A DNA stretch of 64,000 nt from the NCBI GenBank assembly GCA_031295385.1, contig JAUMOL010000018.1, positions 1 to 64,000 of the forward strand, in the 5' to 3' direction. The stretch comes from Collinsella sp. Lineage in GTDB: Bacteria; Actinomycetota; Coriobacteriia; Coriobacteriales; Coriobacteriaceae. Numbering within the stretch: the first letter of the stretch is position 1; every line of letters starts with the position of its first letter. Made by a program: the position numbers and the translations under genes. The notes beneath the pieces are model-generated. The model was not told where the DNA came from. It did not search any database and worked only from the letters and a program-made list of their open reading frames with translations. Shown here one piece after another: positions 44,388-56,228 of this stretch.

Positions 44388-45725
44388 ATGGACGAGATGT
44401 TTGCCATTAAATGTCAAAACTGCGGCGGCCCTATGTACTCGCACCAGGCTAAGCGCAGCTTTGAGTGCGCCTATTGCGGTGCGGTCATTCCGTGGCAGGC
44501 GGACGCCGGAGAGCCCAAGAGCGCTTTGGGCATTCGCCATACGCCGTTGACAGTGGTGGATGGACTGCTCAAGCTCACGCATGTGTCGCAACTCGAGCGC
44601 CCGGAGGACCCGGACTGGTATTTCTTCAATTCGCACTGGCGCAATCAGTCGGTCCTGGAACATCTGCTGTGGGAGGATCGCGGCACGGCGCAGGAGTTCC
44701 AAGAGGCCACGCATGTGAGCATTCCTTGCCCCTTCTGCGGAGCGTCCTTTGAGGGGTCATCGACCCAGCGCGTGTTTGAGTGCCCGTCCTGCGGCAATAA
44801 GATCGGCGTTGCCGACCTGCTTAAACCTGGCACCTTCAGCAAGCGCCTGACCATGGGCGTTGGTGCGGAGTATGTACCTGGGCAGGGTGTTCCCTGCGAA
44901 ATCTCGCCGCAGCAGGCACGTGCCAACGCACTGCAGCTGGTGCGCCAGCATGCGGAAGCCTTTGCCGGGCACGACGTGGAAGACGCGATCCAAAACGACA
45001 TGATGCTCTTCTATTTCCCCATGGCGCTCGCGGATTTGCGCATGATGGCGTCCTTCCCGGGCAAGGGCCTGAGCAAGGAGACCTTGGTGTACTACGAGGT
45101 GCTCGACTGGGCATATCCCAGGGCAAACTACCTGGATGTTCGCCTTATGGGAATTTTGGAGCCGTGGGACTTTGCCAAGGTTGGGTCGTTCGATCCCGCC
45201 ATGCAGGAAGGCGACTTCCGCGTTGTCTCCGTCGATGCGTCTACCAAGGACCAGGTGGTCATTGATAAGCTGGCGCTCGACGTTGCGGGCAACGATGCCG
45301 AGGCTGTTCTGGGACTCAATAAAAAGAGTATCCGCACGTGGGCGCACAAGGCGCGCAGGCACAAGGACGGTCTGGTGATGGTGCCGGTTTACTTTGTCGA
45401 CCGTCCGGCAACGGACAGTCGCGACGGCGAGCAGGTGCGCATCGCCGTGAACGGCCAGACGGGCCGCGCGGCCGCGGTGGTGTTTAGCGACAAGCGCGAA
45501 ACGCATATCGTGGCGCCGCTCAGCCCGAGCCTGCATCTGTCCGGTGAGAGCACCGTACACGCCACGCCCATCGAGGTCAAATACGTTAAATCTCCGTTCC
45601 TATACCAGATCGTGCGCCGTGGAGGCGGCGAGCAACCGCGCCAGGTTGCAGCCGCCGTCGAGGGTTCCTGCCGAGAGGAGAAGCCCAAGCGCCGCGGTCT
45701 GCTGGGTGCGCTATTTGGGAAGTAG
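44388..45725 (+). CDS. Zinc-ribbon protein of unknown function
   Basis: The 445-residue protein has two N-terminal zinc ribbons: CQNCGGPMYSHQAKRSFECAYC is split as CQNC (~9-12) and CAYC (~27-30), then CPFC and CPSC at ~110-135. The rest (~150-425) is a soluble alpha/beta region without a motif I know; the last residues are Lys/Arg-rich (EEKPKRRGLLGALFGK). Similar TFIIB-type ribbon proteins occur as hypothetical genes in Coriobacteria. AAGGAGG precedes ATG 44388. It is the last ordinary gene before the restriction locus. Confidence 0.75.
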   Translation: MDEMFAIKCQNCGGPMYSHQAKRSFECAYCGAVIPWQADAGEPKSALGIRHTPLTVVDGLLKLTHVSQLERPEDPDWYFFNSHWRNQSVLEHLLWEDRGTAQEFQEATHVSIPCPFCGASFEGSSTQRVFECPSCGNKIGVADLLKPGTFSKRLTMGVGAEYVPGQGVPCEISPQQARANALQLVRQHAEAFAGHDVEDAIQNDMMLFYFPMALADLRMMASFPGKGLSKETLVYYEVLDWAYPRANYLDVRLMGILEPWDFAKVGSFDPAMQEGDFRVVSVDASTKDQVVIDKLALDVAGNDAEAVLGLNKKSIRTWAHKARRHKDGLVMVPVYFVDRPATDSRDGEQVRIAVNGQTGRAAAVVFSDKRETHIVAPLSPSLHLSGESTVHATPIEVKYVKSPFLYQIVRRGGGEQPRQVAAAVEGSCREEKPKRRGLLGALFGK

Positions 45726-45844
45726 GGGAGCGGTGCCGGTTGGCGCTGTAGCGTGAAAGTCAGGAGAAGGGGCGGCTCGCATGAGTGCGGGCTGCCCCGT
45801 TTTTGTATTGCGGGGATATGGCATCCGAATGGCCGTAGGGTCTC

Positions 45845-45866
45845 AGCTAAATGGCAATTTAGCTGC
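45845..45866. repeat. hsdS recombination-site candidate a
   Basis: AGCTAAATGGCAATTTAGCT plus GC. The core CTAAATGGCAATTTAG differs by one base from the core at sites c and d. Read on the minus strand it is the 3' end of the stored hsdS half-gene and shares GCAGCTAAAT-GCCATTTAGCT with site d. Confidence 0.6.
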
Positions 45867-46512
45867 TTGAGGTCGAGCTTTGAGACATCGATCTCGCCCG
45901 TCATGAGTTTGGGGAGAAGGGCGTCGCGAAGCTCCTCGAGTTGCTTCGAATTGCGTTCATTGACTTTTATCTGCTCATATAGCGGGTTTGCAAACGCACA
46001 GAAATCCTCGACGGCTTCCAAACCAGGGTTGGGAATCGGATATGTTAGCGTTGCTTTAGGCTGCGTCCTTTGGCGACTACCCGTTGAACCGGTGACATGT
46101 GCAAGAAGGAAGTCTCTAAAAGCTGGTGCGCCAATTGCGGCATAGTAGAAAGCTTTATGGACGGGGTTCTTTGGCTTGTAAACAATGAATTCCGTTGAAC
46201 ACACAGCCCGCTTGCTTGAGCAGGCAGGCATCCAAATTCTCCTGCTACTAGGGTTAAGCTTGGAAATTAAGATGCAATTGGCATCAATAACATATTTGTT
46301 GCTTTTGATACCGTCGGCCAACTCAAAAACAGGCCGACGGTTTGCATCATAAGCGGGAATGCTGTAATGCCCCCAAATTTCTCCGTGACAGTTTTGCGGT
46401 TTCAATGTTTTTGTTGAAATCGAGAGAACCTTACCGAGATCAATAGACGATTCAATCTCGCCAAATCGTCTAGAGAACTCAAGCGCGGCCAGCTCTTCTA
46501 AATTGCCATTTA
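45847..46512 (-). pseudogene. hsdS: Stored hsdS half-gene (second TRD plus C-terminal conserved region), no start or stop of its own
   Basis: On the minus strand an open frame runs from VNGNLEELAALEFSRR through a target-recognition domain (SSRRIWMPACSSKRAVCST) to the conserved end QLEELRDALLPKLMTGEIDV and LNCHLA. It corresponds to the second half of HsdS and lacks the first TRD. An in-frame stop lies about 26 codons before the core, and no start codon with a site is present; the frame runs on past site a without stopping. Sites a and b bound it in inverted orientation. It is therefore best read as a silent cassette for recombination rather than a decayed gene. Confidence 0.7.
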
Positions 46513-46513
46513 C
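46498..46513. repeat. hsdS recombination-site candidate b
   Basis: CTAAATTGCCATTTAC; the reverse strand reads GTAAATGGCAATTTAG. It marks the TRD2 side of the stored half-gene and aligns with site c, where the central conserved region of hsdS begins. Confidence 0.55.
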
Positions 46514-46572
46514 TTCACTATGTACAACGCGCCGTCCACACTGTGGCTATCGTACTCGACGAAAGGAGCAGC

Positions 46573-47529
46573 GTGGAAACCGTTATCAATGCCGTGCTTT
46601 CGGAAATGCAGAGCCTTCTTGACCCACATCAGCTCAAGCATCTAACTATTACGCTTAGACGGGCGCTTGGACCGAAACGGGCGGAGCCAGGACAAGATCT
46701 ACTTGCGCTCTTTCTCACTGCTAAAGAGGTCGAGGGATGCTCTCCTAAAACCATTGCATACTATGAGGCAACCTTACAGCATATGAACGCAACGCTTGCT
46801 AAGCCCTATACCCAGGTTGAGAGCGACGACTTGCGCCGCTATCTCAATGATTACAAGGTGAATCGCGGTTCTAGCAAAGTCACAATCGATAATATACGCC
46901 GCATCATGTCGAGCTTCTTTTCATGGCTTGAAGATGAGAATTACATTGTAAAAAGTCCTGTAAGGCGCATTCGTCGCGTCAAAACAGCTCAAGTAACCAA
47001 AGAGGTGCTTAGCGATGAGGAACTGGAGGTCTTGCGAGACGCCTGTGAATCCAAGCGAGATCTTGCCATCGTTGATCTACTCGCTTCGACGGGCATGCGC
47101 ATTGGCGAGCTTGTTCGACTCGACAGGAAAGATGTCAATCTCCACGAGCGTGAATGCCTCGTAATGGGAAAGGGAAATAAACAGCGCCCCGTTTACTTCG
47201 ACGCGCGTGCTAAGCTGCATCTTACGGAATATCTTGCGAGCCGTGCCGACAAGAGTCCTGCACTTTTTGTCGCACTCGATTCCTCAGCTCGACGCATTAC
47301 GGTTGGGAGCATAGAGCTCCGACTGCGTGGCCTAGGCAAAAGGGCCGGTATCAATCGTGTTCATCCGCATAAGTTTCGTCGTACGCTTGCTACACATGCC
47401 ATCGATAAGGGAATGCCCATAGAGCAGGTGCAAAAGCTGCTAGGCCATGCGAAAATAGACACCACCATGCATTACGCCATGGTTAATCAGAACAACGTAA
47501 AGGCTTCGCATAGGAAGTATTTGGAATGA
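46573..47529 (+). CDS. Tyrosine recombinase associated with the invertible hsdS genes
   Basis: The 318-residue protein is a phage-integrase-family recombinase. An N-terminal SAM-like core-binding domain (~60-145) precedes the catalytic domain with Arg in STGMRIGELVRL, HxxR in HKFRRTLATHA, His in LGHAKIDTTMHY and the nucleophile Tyr in that last motif. GTG 46573 is preferred: AAGGAG lies 5 bases upstream. Its stop overlaps the hsdS start at 47526 by 4 bp. Such recombinases invert hsdS segments in other type I loci; the nearby CTAAAT-GGCW-ATTTA sites are its probable substrates. Confidence 0.88.
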   Translation: METVINAVLSEMQSLLDPHQLKHLTITLRRALGPKRAEPGQDLLALFLTAKEVEGCSPKTIAYYEATLQHMNATLAKPYTQVESDDLRRYLNDYKVNRGSSKVTIDNIRRIMSSFFSWLEDENYIVKSPVRRIRRVKTAQVTKEVLSDEELEVLRDACESKRDLAIVDLLASTGMRIGELVRLDRKDVNLHERECLVMGKGNKQRPVYFDARAKLHLTEYLASRADKSPALFVALDSSARRITVGSIELRLRGLGKRAGINRVHPHKFRRTLATHAIDKGMPIEQVQKLLGHAKIDTTMHYAMVNQNNVKASHRKYLE

Positions 47530-48629
47530 GCTGGACGCAAAAGACCTTGGGAGAGATTGTTAATCTAAAAAGGGGGTTTGACCTTCCCTCCAGCTGCAGA
47601 GTTGATGGCCCCTACCCTGTTTTCTCATCTTCGGGACAAACGGGCACGCATTCGGAAGCCGCCGTTAAGGGGCCATGTGTCATAACTGGGCGTTATGGAA
47701 CCATTGGTCAAGTTTTTTACTCCGATGCGGCTTGTTGGCCGTTAAATACGTCTTTGTACTCAACGGAGTTTAAGGGCAATGATCCTAAATTTGTTTATTA
47801 CCTACTCAAAACTCTTCCATGGCGAGACTACTTAACTGCAAGCGCCGTGCCGGGCATAAATCGCAATCACGTTCATCTGTGTCCGGTCTGTGTTCCGGAT
47901 TACGAGACCCAGACCGCTATCTCTGGCGTTCTGGGTTCACTAGACAATAAAATTGAACTCAACACTAAGCTAAATGGCTATTTACTTGAGCTGATGAATG
48001 TTCAGTACCAACATTCCTTCTGCTGCAACAAGTTAACCCTCGGGTCAATTTATGACATTGCTGATGTTGTATATGGAGCAGCGTTCAAGTCTGCCTTGTT
48101 TAACGAGGAAAAGGTAGGGTATCCCCTGATCCGCATACGTGATTTGAGTACCTTCTCTCCGCAGTATTGGACAAATGAGGCTCATCCAAAAAGGGTATTC
48201 GTACATCCTGGTGACGTTTTAGCGGGAATGGATGCCGAATTCACGCCATGTCTCTGGCAGGGTGAAATGGCTGTACTGAATCAGCGAGTTTGCCTGTTCG
48301 AGCCCGCTGCCAATTCGGGAGTTTCAAGAAGTTATTTGCTTATGGCATTGAACCCATTGTTGGCTTTCATCCAGAACTACGCCTCTGGTACTACCGTCGC
48401 GCATATGGGAAAGGGCGATTTGGAAGCGTTGAACGTACCTATTCCTGCAAGAGGAGATCTCGAGAGGTTTAATACTATTGCAGAGCCATTGAGAGAACAG
48501 ATTGTTCAGAATTCGATACAGAACCGAAAACTGGCTGCTCTTCGTGACGCTCTTCTCCCCAAACTTATGTCGGGCGAGATCGACGTCTCGAGGATCGATC
48601 TCACGCAGCTAAATAGCCATTTAGCTTAG
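47526..48629 (+). CDS. hsdS: Type I restriction specificity subunit HsdS, two-TRD form on the plus strand
   Basis: The 367-residue protein has the complete S-subunit layout: TRD1 (MSWTQKTLGEIVNLKRGFDL ...), central conserved helix (ETQTAISGVLGSLDNKIELN), TRD2 (~160-320), and C-terminal conserved helix (LRDALLPKLMSGEIDVSRID). HsdS sets the DNA target of HsdM and HsdR. It faces away from hsdM and is coupled to the recombinase (4-bp overlap), so it may be expressed from that promoter or act mainly as a donor. Site c lies between its TRDs and site d at its 3' end. Its end overlaps the convergent hsdS half-gene by 29 bp. AT-richer than the core genome. Confidence 0.87.
   Translation: MSWTQKTLGEIVNLKRGFDLPSSCRVDGPYPVFSSSGQTGTHSEAAVKGPCVITGRYGTIGQVFYSDAACWPLNTSLYSTEFKGNDPKFVYYLLKTLPWRDYLTASAVPGINRNHVHLCPVCVPDYETQTAISGVLGSLDNKIELNTKLNGYLLELMNVQYQHSFCCNKLTLGSIYDIADVVYGAAFKSALFNEEKVGYPLIRIRDLSTFSPQYWTNEAHPKRVFVHPGDVLAGMDAEFTPCLWQGEMAVLNQRVCLFEPAANSGVSRSYLLMALNPLLAFIQNYASGTTVAHMGKGDLEALNVPIPARGDLERFNTIAEPLREQIVQNSIQNRKLAALRDALLPKLMSGEIDVSRIDLTQLNSHLA
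47958..47984 (+). repeat. hsdS recombination site c (27-bp inverted repeat, left copy)
   Basis: A 27-base sequence containing CTAAATGGCTATTTA occurs here and, perfectly inverted, at 48610-48636. It lies at the end of the central conserved region (LNTKLNGYL) of the plus-strand hsdS. Confidence 0.75.
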
Positions 48630-49146
48630 TGTTGAGGCGGATTTTATTTGAGATAGAATCGCATAGCATAACGATTGAGTCTTGTGTCGAGCGATCGGGC
48701 AGGGGGACTGGCATTTGTGCGTAAGTCTTAGCGTTGATATTGCCTCTGGTGCTACCGGTGTTAAAGGAGGCTATCCAGTCCCAATAAGCTTTCGACTGGG
48801 CATAGTATTTGACATAGCGAGGATTAACTTTCTTATCGTCCAACGAGAAGCGAATTAAGAAGCCCGCGAAGGCAAACTCGCCGTCGCGAGAATCGTAGTA
48901 ATAATTCCTCCCAGTACTGTTGCCCGTTCTGGCGAAAACAATATCGCCTTCACTTAGCATGTATTTGTAAGCGTCGGAGTCGTTTACCGATTTGCGGTCG
49001 TTCCAATTCAGGGTACCATCATCGTTGATGTCCGTAATACGAAGATATGCAGGCAATTTCGCATCGAAATCCACAGCCGAAGCGGCGATACCGTATTTTC
49101 CGCCACCGAGGCTAAGTTCTCCTAGAGTTGAAACACTAAAGCTCAT
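48601..49146 (-). CDS. hsdS: Type I HsdS, single-TRD form directly behind hsdM
   Basis: The 181-residue product is half an S subunit: MSFSVSTLGELSLGGGKYGI, one TRD, then the central conserved region ending STQDSIVMLC...LNTKLNGYLAA and a stop. The start overlaps the hsdM stop by 11 bp, so this is the expressed position of the hsdR-hsdM-hsdS operon. The frame stops just after site d, exactly where the second TRD would begin. Half-size S proteins can work as dimers, but inversion between c and d would instead restore a full-length gene. Its length is about half the family's usual ~400 residues. Confidence 0.82.
   Translation of the reverse strand: MSFSVSTLGELSLGGGKYGIAASAVDFDAKLPAYLRITDINDDGTLNWNDRKSVNDSDAYKYMLSEGDIVFARTGNSTGRNYYYDSRDGEFAFAGFLIRFSLDDKKVNPRYVKYYAQSKAYWDWIASFNTGSTRGNINAKTYAQMPVPLPDRSTQDSIVMLCDSISNKIRLNTKLNGYLAA
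48610..48636 (-). repeat. hsdS recombination site d (27-bp inverted repeat, right copy)
   Basis: Perfect inverse of 47958-47984. It sits at the tail-to-tail overlap of the two hsdS genes: the plus gene reads LNSHLA-stop through it, the minus gene LNTKLNGYLAA-stop. Confidence 0.75.
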
Positions 49147-50659
49147 ATCCAATCGCCTCCAGATTCTTCTTAATCTGCTCCTGCAAGCGGTTGGACTCTT
49201 CAAAGCACTTTGAAATTTCACTGGTCAGGCGTGCCATCTTCTCATCAAACGGCTCACCGTCGTCTTCGACCTCGGCAATGCCTACGTAGCGACCGGGCGT
49301 CAGGATGAAATCTTGCTTGGCGATTTCATCCAAATCCGCTATGGCGCTGAACCCCTTCACGGGCTCGAACTCGCCCTTGCGGAAGGAGCCAAATGCGGAT
49401 GCAATTTTGTTGATGTCTTCTTCGGTAAACTCGCGTAGTTTGCGAGAGACCATGGTGCCCATTTCGCGGGCATCGATGAATAGTGTCTTGCCGGACTGAG
49501 CCTTCTTCTTGTTCAGGATCCACAGGCACACGGGAATTTGGGTGCTGTAGAACAGCTGCCCCGGCATGGCTACAATGCCCTCTACCAAATCGTCCTCTAC
49601 GATAGCGCGTCGAATATCGCCCTCGCCGCTCGTCTGGCTTGAGAGCGACCCGTTTGCCAATACGAGGCCAATCTTGCCCGTGCCGTTAAGATGCCAAATC
49701 ATATGCTGCATCCAAGCGAAGTTAGCGTTGCCCGTGGGCGGCATGCCGTACTTCCAACGTACGTCTTCCTGCAGCGCTTCGCCGCCCCAGTTCTTGAGGT
49801 TGAAGGGTGGGTTTGCCAACACATAGTCAAACTTTTCATTCTTGTGCTGGTCGGTGCTGAAGGTGTCTGCATAGTTGCCCAAATCGGCCTCGATGCCTCG
49901 AATACCGAGGTTCATCTTTGCGAGCTTCCACGTGGTAGGGTTGCTCTCCTGGCCAAAGATGGTGATGTCCTGTACCACGTTGCCGCCATGGTGCTCGACG
50001 AAGGCGGCGGACTGCACGAACATGCCTCCGCTGCCGCAGCAGGGGTCGTACACACGACCGTGGAAAGGCTGGAGGATTTCAACCAGCGTGCGCACGATGC
50101 ACGACGGCGTATAGAACTCGCCGGCGTTTTTGCCCTCCATTGATGCGAATTTCTGCAGGCAATATTCGTATGCGCGCCCTAACAGGTCTTTCTCGCTCTC
50201 GTTATCGGTCATTTGTACGTTTGTGAATAAGTCAACGACGTCGCCCAAGCGCCTCTTGTCTAGTTCGGGACGAGCGAAGTTCTTGGGCAGCACGTCTTTG
50301 AGCTTGTCGTTCTCGCGCTCGATGGCGCGCATGGCATTGTCAATGATCTGGCCAACTTCGGGCGTATGCGCCGCCTGTGAGATATTCACCCAACGTGCTT
50401 CTTCGGGAACGAAGAAGACATTCTGCTCCATGTAGCAGTCGCGATCCTCCTCGTCGCCGTAACCCTCTGCGACGAGCTCTAGGTAGCGTTCGTCGAAACG
50501 GTCTGAGAGGTACTTCAGGAAAATAAGGCCTAACACGACGTTTTTGTACTCGGCAGCGTCCAAGTTGCCACGCAGCACATCTGCAGCGTTCCACAGCTGA
50601 TCCTCAAAGCCAACGTCGGCCGTGTTCTTCTTGGTGTCCTTAGCCTTGCTTTTAGCCAT
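49136..50659 (-). CDS. hsdM: Type I restriction-modification methyltransferase subunit HsdM
   Basis: The 507-residue N6-adenine methyltransferase has the N-terminal HsdM helical domain (LWNAADVLRGNLDAAEYKNV), SAM motif I DPCCGSGGMF, catalytic motif IV NPPF, and a C-terminal coiled segment contacting HsdS (FEESNRLQEQIKKNLEAIGY). It follows hsdR by 14 bp and overlaps hsdS by 11 bp. All key residues are present. Confidence 0.95.
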   Translation of the reverse strand: MAKSKAKDTKKNTADVGFEDQLWNAADVLRGNLDAAEYKNVVLGLIFLKYLSDRFDERYLELVAEGYGDEEDRDCYMEQNVFFVPEEARWVNISQAAHTPEVGQIIDNAMRAIERENDKLKDVLPKNFARPELDKRRLGDVVDLFTNVQMTDNESEKDLLGRAYEYCLQKFASMEGKNAGEFYTPSCIVRTLVEILQPFHGRVYDPCCGSGGMFVQSAAFVEHHGGNVVQDITIFGQESNPTTWKLAKMNLGIRGIEADLGNYADTFSTDQHKNEKFDYVLANPPFNLKNWGGEALQEDVRWKYGMPPTGNANFAWMQHMIWHLNGTGKIGLVLANGSLSSQTSGEGDIRRAIVEDDLVEGIVAMPGQLFYSTQIPVCLWILNKKKAQSGKTLFIDAREMGTMVSRKLREFTEEDINKIASAFGSFRKGEFEPVKGFSAIADLDEIAKQDFILTPGRYVGIAEVEDDGEPFDEKMARLTSEISKCFEESNRLQEQIKKNLEAIGYEL

Positions 50660-50673
50660 GCTGTTTTAACTCC

Positions 50674-53763
<3,090 letters not shown>

Positions 53764-53944
53764 GCGCACTCCTTACCTTATGCTTCTTCGACGTTGGTGA
53801 GCCTGTCCACCATTGCATTCTAGCAGTTAATCTTGCATATATTGGTATATCTGACACCCGTTGGTCGCCATTTCTCTTATCGGTTGATTACATTAGAATG
53901 GCAGTCAGTGGCAGGGCTCGTTTATTAATTAAATCGGCTTCAAT

Positions 53945-54484
53945 TTACAGGCACTCGTGTTGTGACAGTTGGCCAAGCGCTTGCTTGAAGCTGTTGTTGG
54001 TGATCTTGAGGTCGTTTCCCGTTTGCATTTTAATGAGTGTCGGGTAGTCATCCGGATTGTTCTCAACGCGAGCGATGAAACTCGAGGCTTCATCGGCGCC
54101 CGGAGTCTTGTGAGGCATGGGGCCCGCAAGTATTGCGGCGTAGCCCATCGAGCCGCGTATTTTGCCGAAGTTGAAGTGCTTGAGTCGGGAATATTCGAGC
54201 TGGAACTCAAATCGATTCGGATCGAACCCTTTCTTGCGGGCGATACTGCGCAGCTTGTCGACGTTAACGGCGCTTGCGCCGACAACGAGGATCTTACCCA
54301 GAAAACGTTCCTCATGGGGATCGTTTTCGCTTACGAGAAGGTCGGACATTCCAAGGGATGCCAAAAGATCCTCTAGGGTGTCTTCGCGATTCGCCTTTGT
54401 TATGGCGGGTAGTAGTTCGAGCCCCATGCGCCCCATCATCTCGTCGCAAAGGTCGGAGAGCTCCTGAATGGTGAGATGCGCCAA
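53945..54484 (-). CDS. Conserved protein of unknown function paired with the methylase
   Basis: The 179-residue soluble protein is not assigned. It reads like a Rossmann-type fold: KILVVGASAVNVDKLRSIARKKGF (~63-86) is a beta-strand, glycine turn and helix, followed by RFEFQLEYSRLKHFNFGKIR, AAILAGPMPHKT and a C-terminal GNDLKITNNSFKQAL. It begins 2 bp after the methylase stop, so the two form an operon. I recall similar small proteins as hypothetical genes in other bacteria but know no function. Confidence 0.65.
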   Translation of the reverse strand: MAHLTIQELSDLCDEMMGRMGLELLPAITKANREDTLEDLLASLGMSDLLVSENDPHEERFLGKILVVGASAVNVDKLRSIARKKGFDPNRFEFQLEYSRLKHFNFGKIRGSMGYAAILAGPMPHKTPGADEASSFIARVENNPDDYPTLIKMQTGNDLKITNNSFKQALGQLSQHECL

Positions 54485-54486
54485 GG

Positions 54487-56223
54487 CTAACCCTCCTCAT
54501 CGAAAAGGTCGGTAAGTTCCTGGCGGGCTCGAGATAGACGTAACTTTAACAACTTGATCTCGTCTGTCTTGGCGAGATAGGCATCGGCAATCGTCTTCTG
54601 ACGATCGGCGTCCTCGAGGGGCACCTTGATGTTGCTGAGAGCTTTGATGGGCACACTGGGTATGGTAGTGCCGACTGCTTCGCGGGCAAGGAGCTCTTTT
54701 CCAGTGGGGCTCGAGAAAAACGCTGCGAGATAGTAGGGGTCAATCTTTTCTCTGTTGGTGCTCAATACGTACAGGTTTCCATTCGCGATGATTTTTCGAT
54801 CTTCGGGAACTTCGGCAACCGCAACCTTGAATGGGGCTCCAGACTTTGAGATGAGGACGTCACCGTCGTGGATGCGATGCTTCTCAAGCTTCATGTCGAG
54901 CGTGGAGAGGTTTGGAAGGTCGTCGTCGATAGACCCATCAGAGATATTTCCCAGGTTGAGATAGCTGAGTCCGGTGTCTTCGTCACAGACAAGTGCATCG
55001 AGTTCTGCTGCGCGAACGCTTGCGCCTCGCATGATTTTTGCGACGCTCCCGAGCTCAACCCCATTCGGGACCTCGATTTCTTTTTCGAGATAACGCTTTG
55101 CAGAGAGATCGAAGTCACGCGCCGCAATTTCATCAAGTGTTTTGAAAACACTCTTTTCGGAATCGGTGCCGAGGCGCTCGACAATCGCGTTAATGGCGGT
55201 TTCGTCAATTGAGCAGCTGCGGCGATCATTGGTGCCTAAATCAGTTGCATCGACAAAGCGAACCCCCTTGGAGCCGCCTGCGCTAAGGATGACGAATGAC
55301 GTTTGAATCATCGTGTAGGGAGCAAAGACCCCCTTAGGCAGTGCGACAATCGCTTTAATGAAACCGTTCTTAACGAAATATTCGCGAACAGGTTTATCCA
55401 TGCCATTGAAGCACGCGCCGTTCGACATGACTGCGGCGGCGGTCCCGTCCTTTTTAAGGGAATCGACAAGAAGACGGTTGAAGACCCAATCGGATGACGA
55501 CGGGCGGCTGTAGCGTTCCTGGCCTTTCATGACTTTCTCAATGTAATTAGAACTCTTATAGAACATCTTGGTCTGCATTCCCCAGGGGTAGTTGGAGAAT
55601 GCTTTATCTACAGGATTGCACTCGATGCTGCTGTCGAAATAGCGAAACATGTCATCACAGGCATAGTAAATCTGCGAACTCTTGACTTTGGAACGGAGCT
55701 TTGCGATGGCAAGGGTGTTCGAATTTAGTTCGACGCCCATAAGTTTGGCATCGGGGCATTTCGTCGCGGCAGCTTCGAGAAAATTGCCCGTTCCGCAGCC
55801 GAAGTCAATGACCTTCTCGCCGGACTTAATATCTAGAACAGCAAGTGCGAGGTGCGCGATTCCCTCGGGGGTCGAGGACTCTCCGCCAAAGATTCCCTGG
55901 CTGATCGGGCCGTCCTGAAGGAATTTGTCGATTGCTTCTTCGTTGAAATTGGAAAGAGCGGCAAGGAGTTCGTCGAATGATCCGTCTGCGGCAATTCGTT
56001 TATAGGCGTGATCGAGCAGAGCAGCGATATCGCCGTCACCCTGGGATGCGAGCTCAATCATTTCGGCGTGGTCGTCGCATCTGCCGGTTTTCTGAGCGAA
56101 GCGCGCGAGATAAACGAGCGGATAGAGATAGTCGGACGGCAATGAACTGCGGAGACGGGTCGTGAGAGTCCAGCTGATTTCCTTTGCCTGTGCGTTGACG
56201 TTAAACAATTTGAATCCTTTCAT
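54487..56223 (-). CDS. N6-adenine DNA methyltransferase with fused HsdS-like specificity region
   Basis: The 578-residue protein combines an HsdM-like N-terminal helical part, SAM motif I VIDFGCGTGNF, motif IV SNYPWG, and a C-terminal TRD-like half (VELGSVAKIMRGASV ... DVLISKSGAPFKVAVAEVPE ... AREAVGTTIPSVPIKALSNIKVPLE) ending in a coiled tail. It thus resembles a self-contained methylase-specificity protein. Motif IV is unusual: NPP(F/Y/W) is the rule, and the second residue here is Tyr. No restriction gene is fused or adjacent except the unknown 179-residue partner. ATG 56223 is chosen since translation further upstream would cross the operator; the ribosome site is weak (AATCA). Confidence 0.8.
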   Translation of the reverse strand: MKGFKLFNVNAQAKEISWTLTTRLRSSLPSDYLYPLVYLARFAQKTGRCDDHAEMIELASQGDGDIAALLDHAYKRIAADGSFDELLAALSNFNEEAIDKFLQDGPISQGIFGGESSTPEGIAHLALAVLDIKSGEKVIDFGCGTGNFLEAAATKCPDAKLMGVELNSNTLAIAKLRSKVKSSQIYYACDDMFRYFDSSIECNPVDKAFSNYPWGMQTKMFYKSSNYIEKVMKGQERYSRPSSSDWVFNRLLVDSLKKDGTAAAVMSNGACFNGMDKPVREYFVKNGFIKAIVALPKGVFAPYTMIQTSFVILSAGGSKGVRFVDATDLGTNDRRSCSIDETAINAIVERLGTDSEKSVFKTLDEIAARDFDLSAKRYLEKEIEVPNGVELGSVAKIMRGASVRAAELDALVCDEDTGLSYLNLGNISDGSIDDDLPNLSTLDMKLEKHRIHDGDVLISKSGAPFKVAVAEVPEDRKIIANGNLYVLSTNREKIDPYYLAAFFSSPTGKELLAREAVGTTIPSVPIKALSNIKVPLEDADRQKTIADAYLAKTDEIKLLKLRLSRARQELTDLFDEEG

Positions 56224-56228
56224 TGATT

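Noticed and set aside
45389..45846. Continuation of the stored hsdS frame into the zinc-ribbon gene
   Set aside because: Conserved HsdS sequence ends at site a; the rest is antisense to a real gene and only open by chance.
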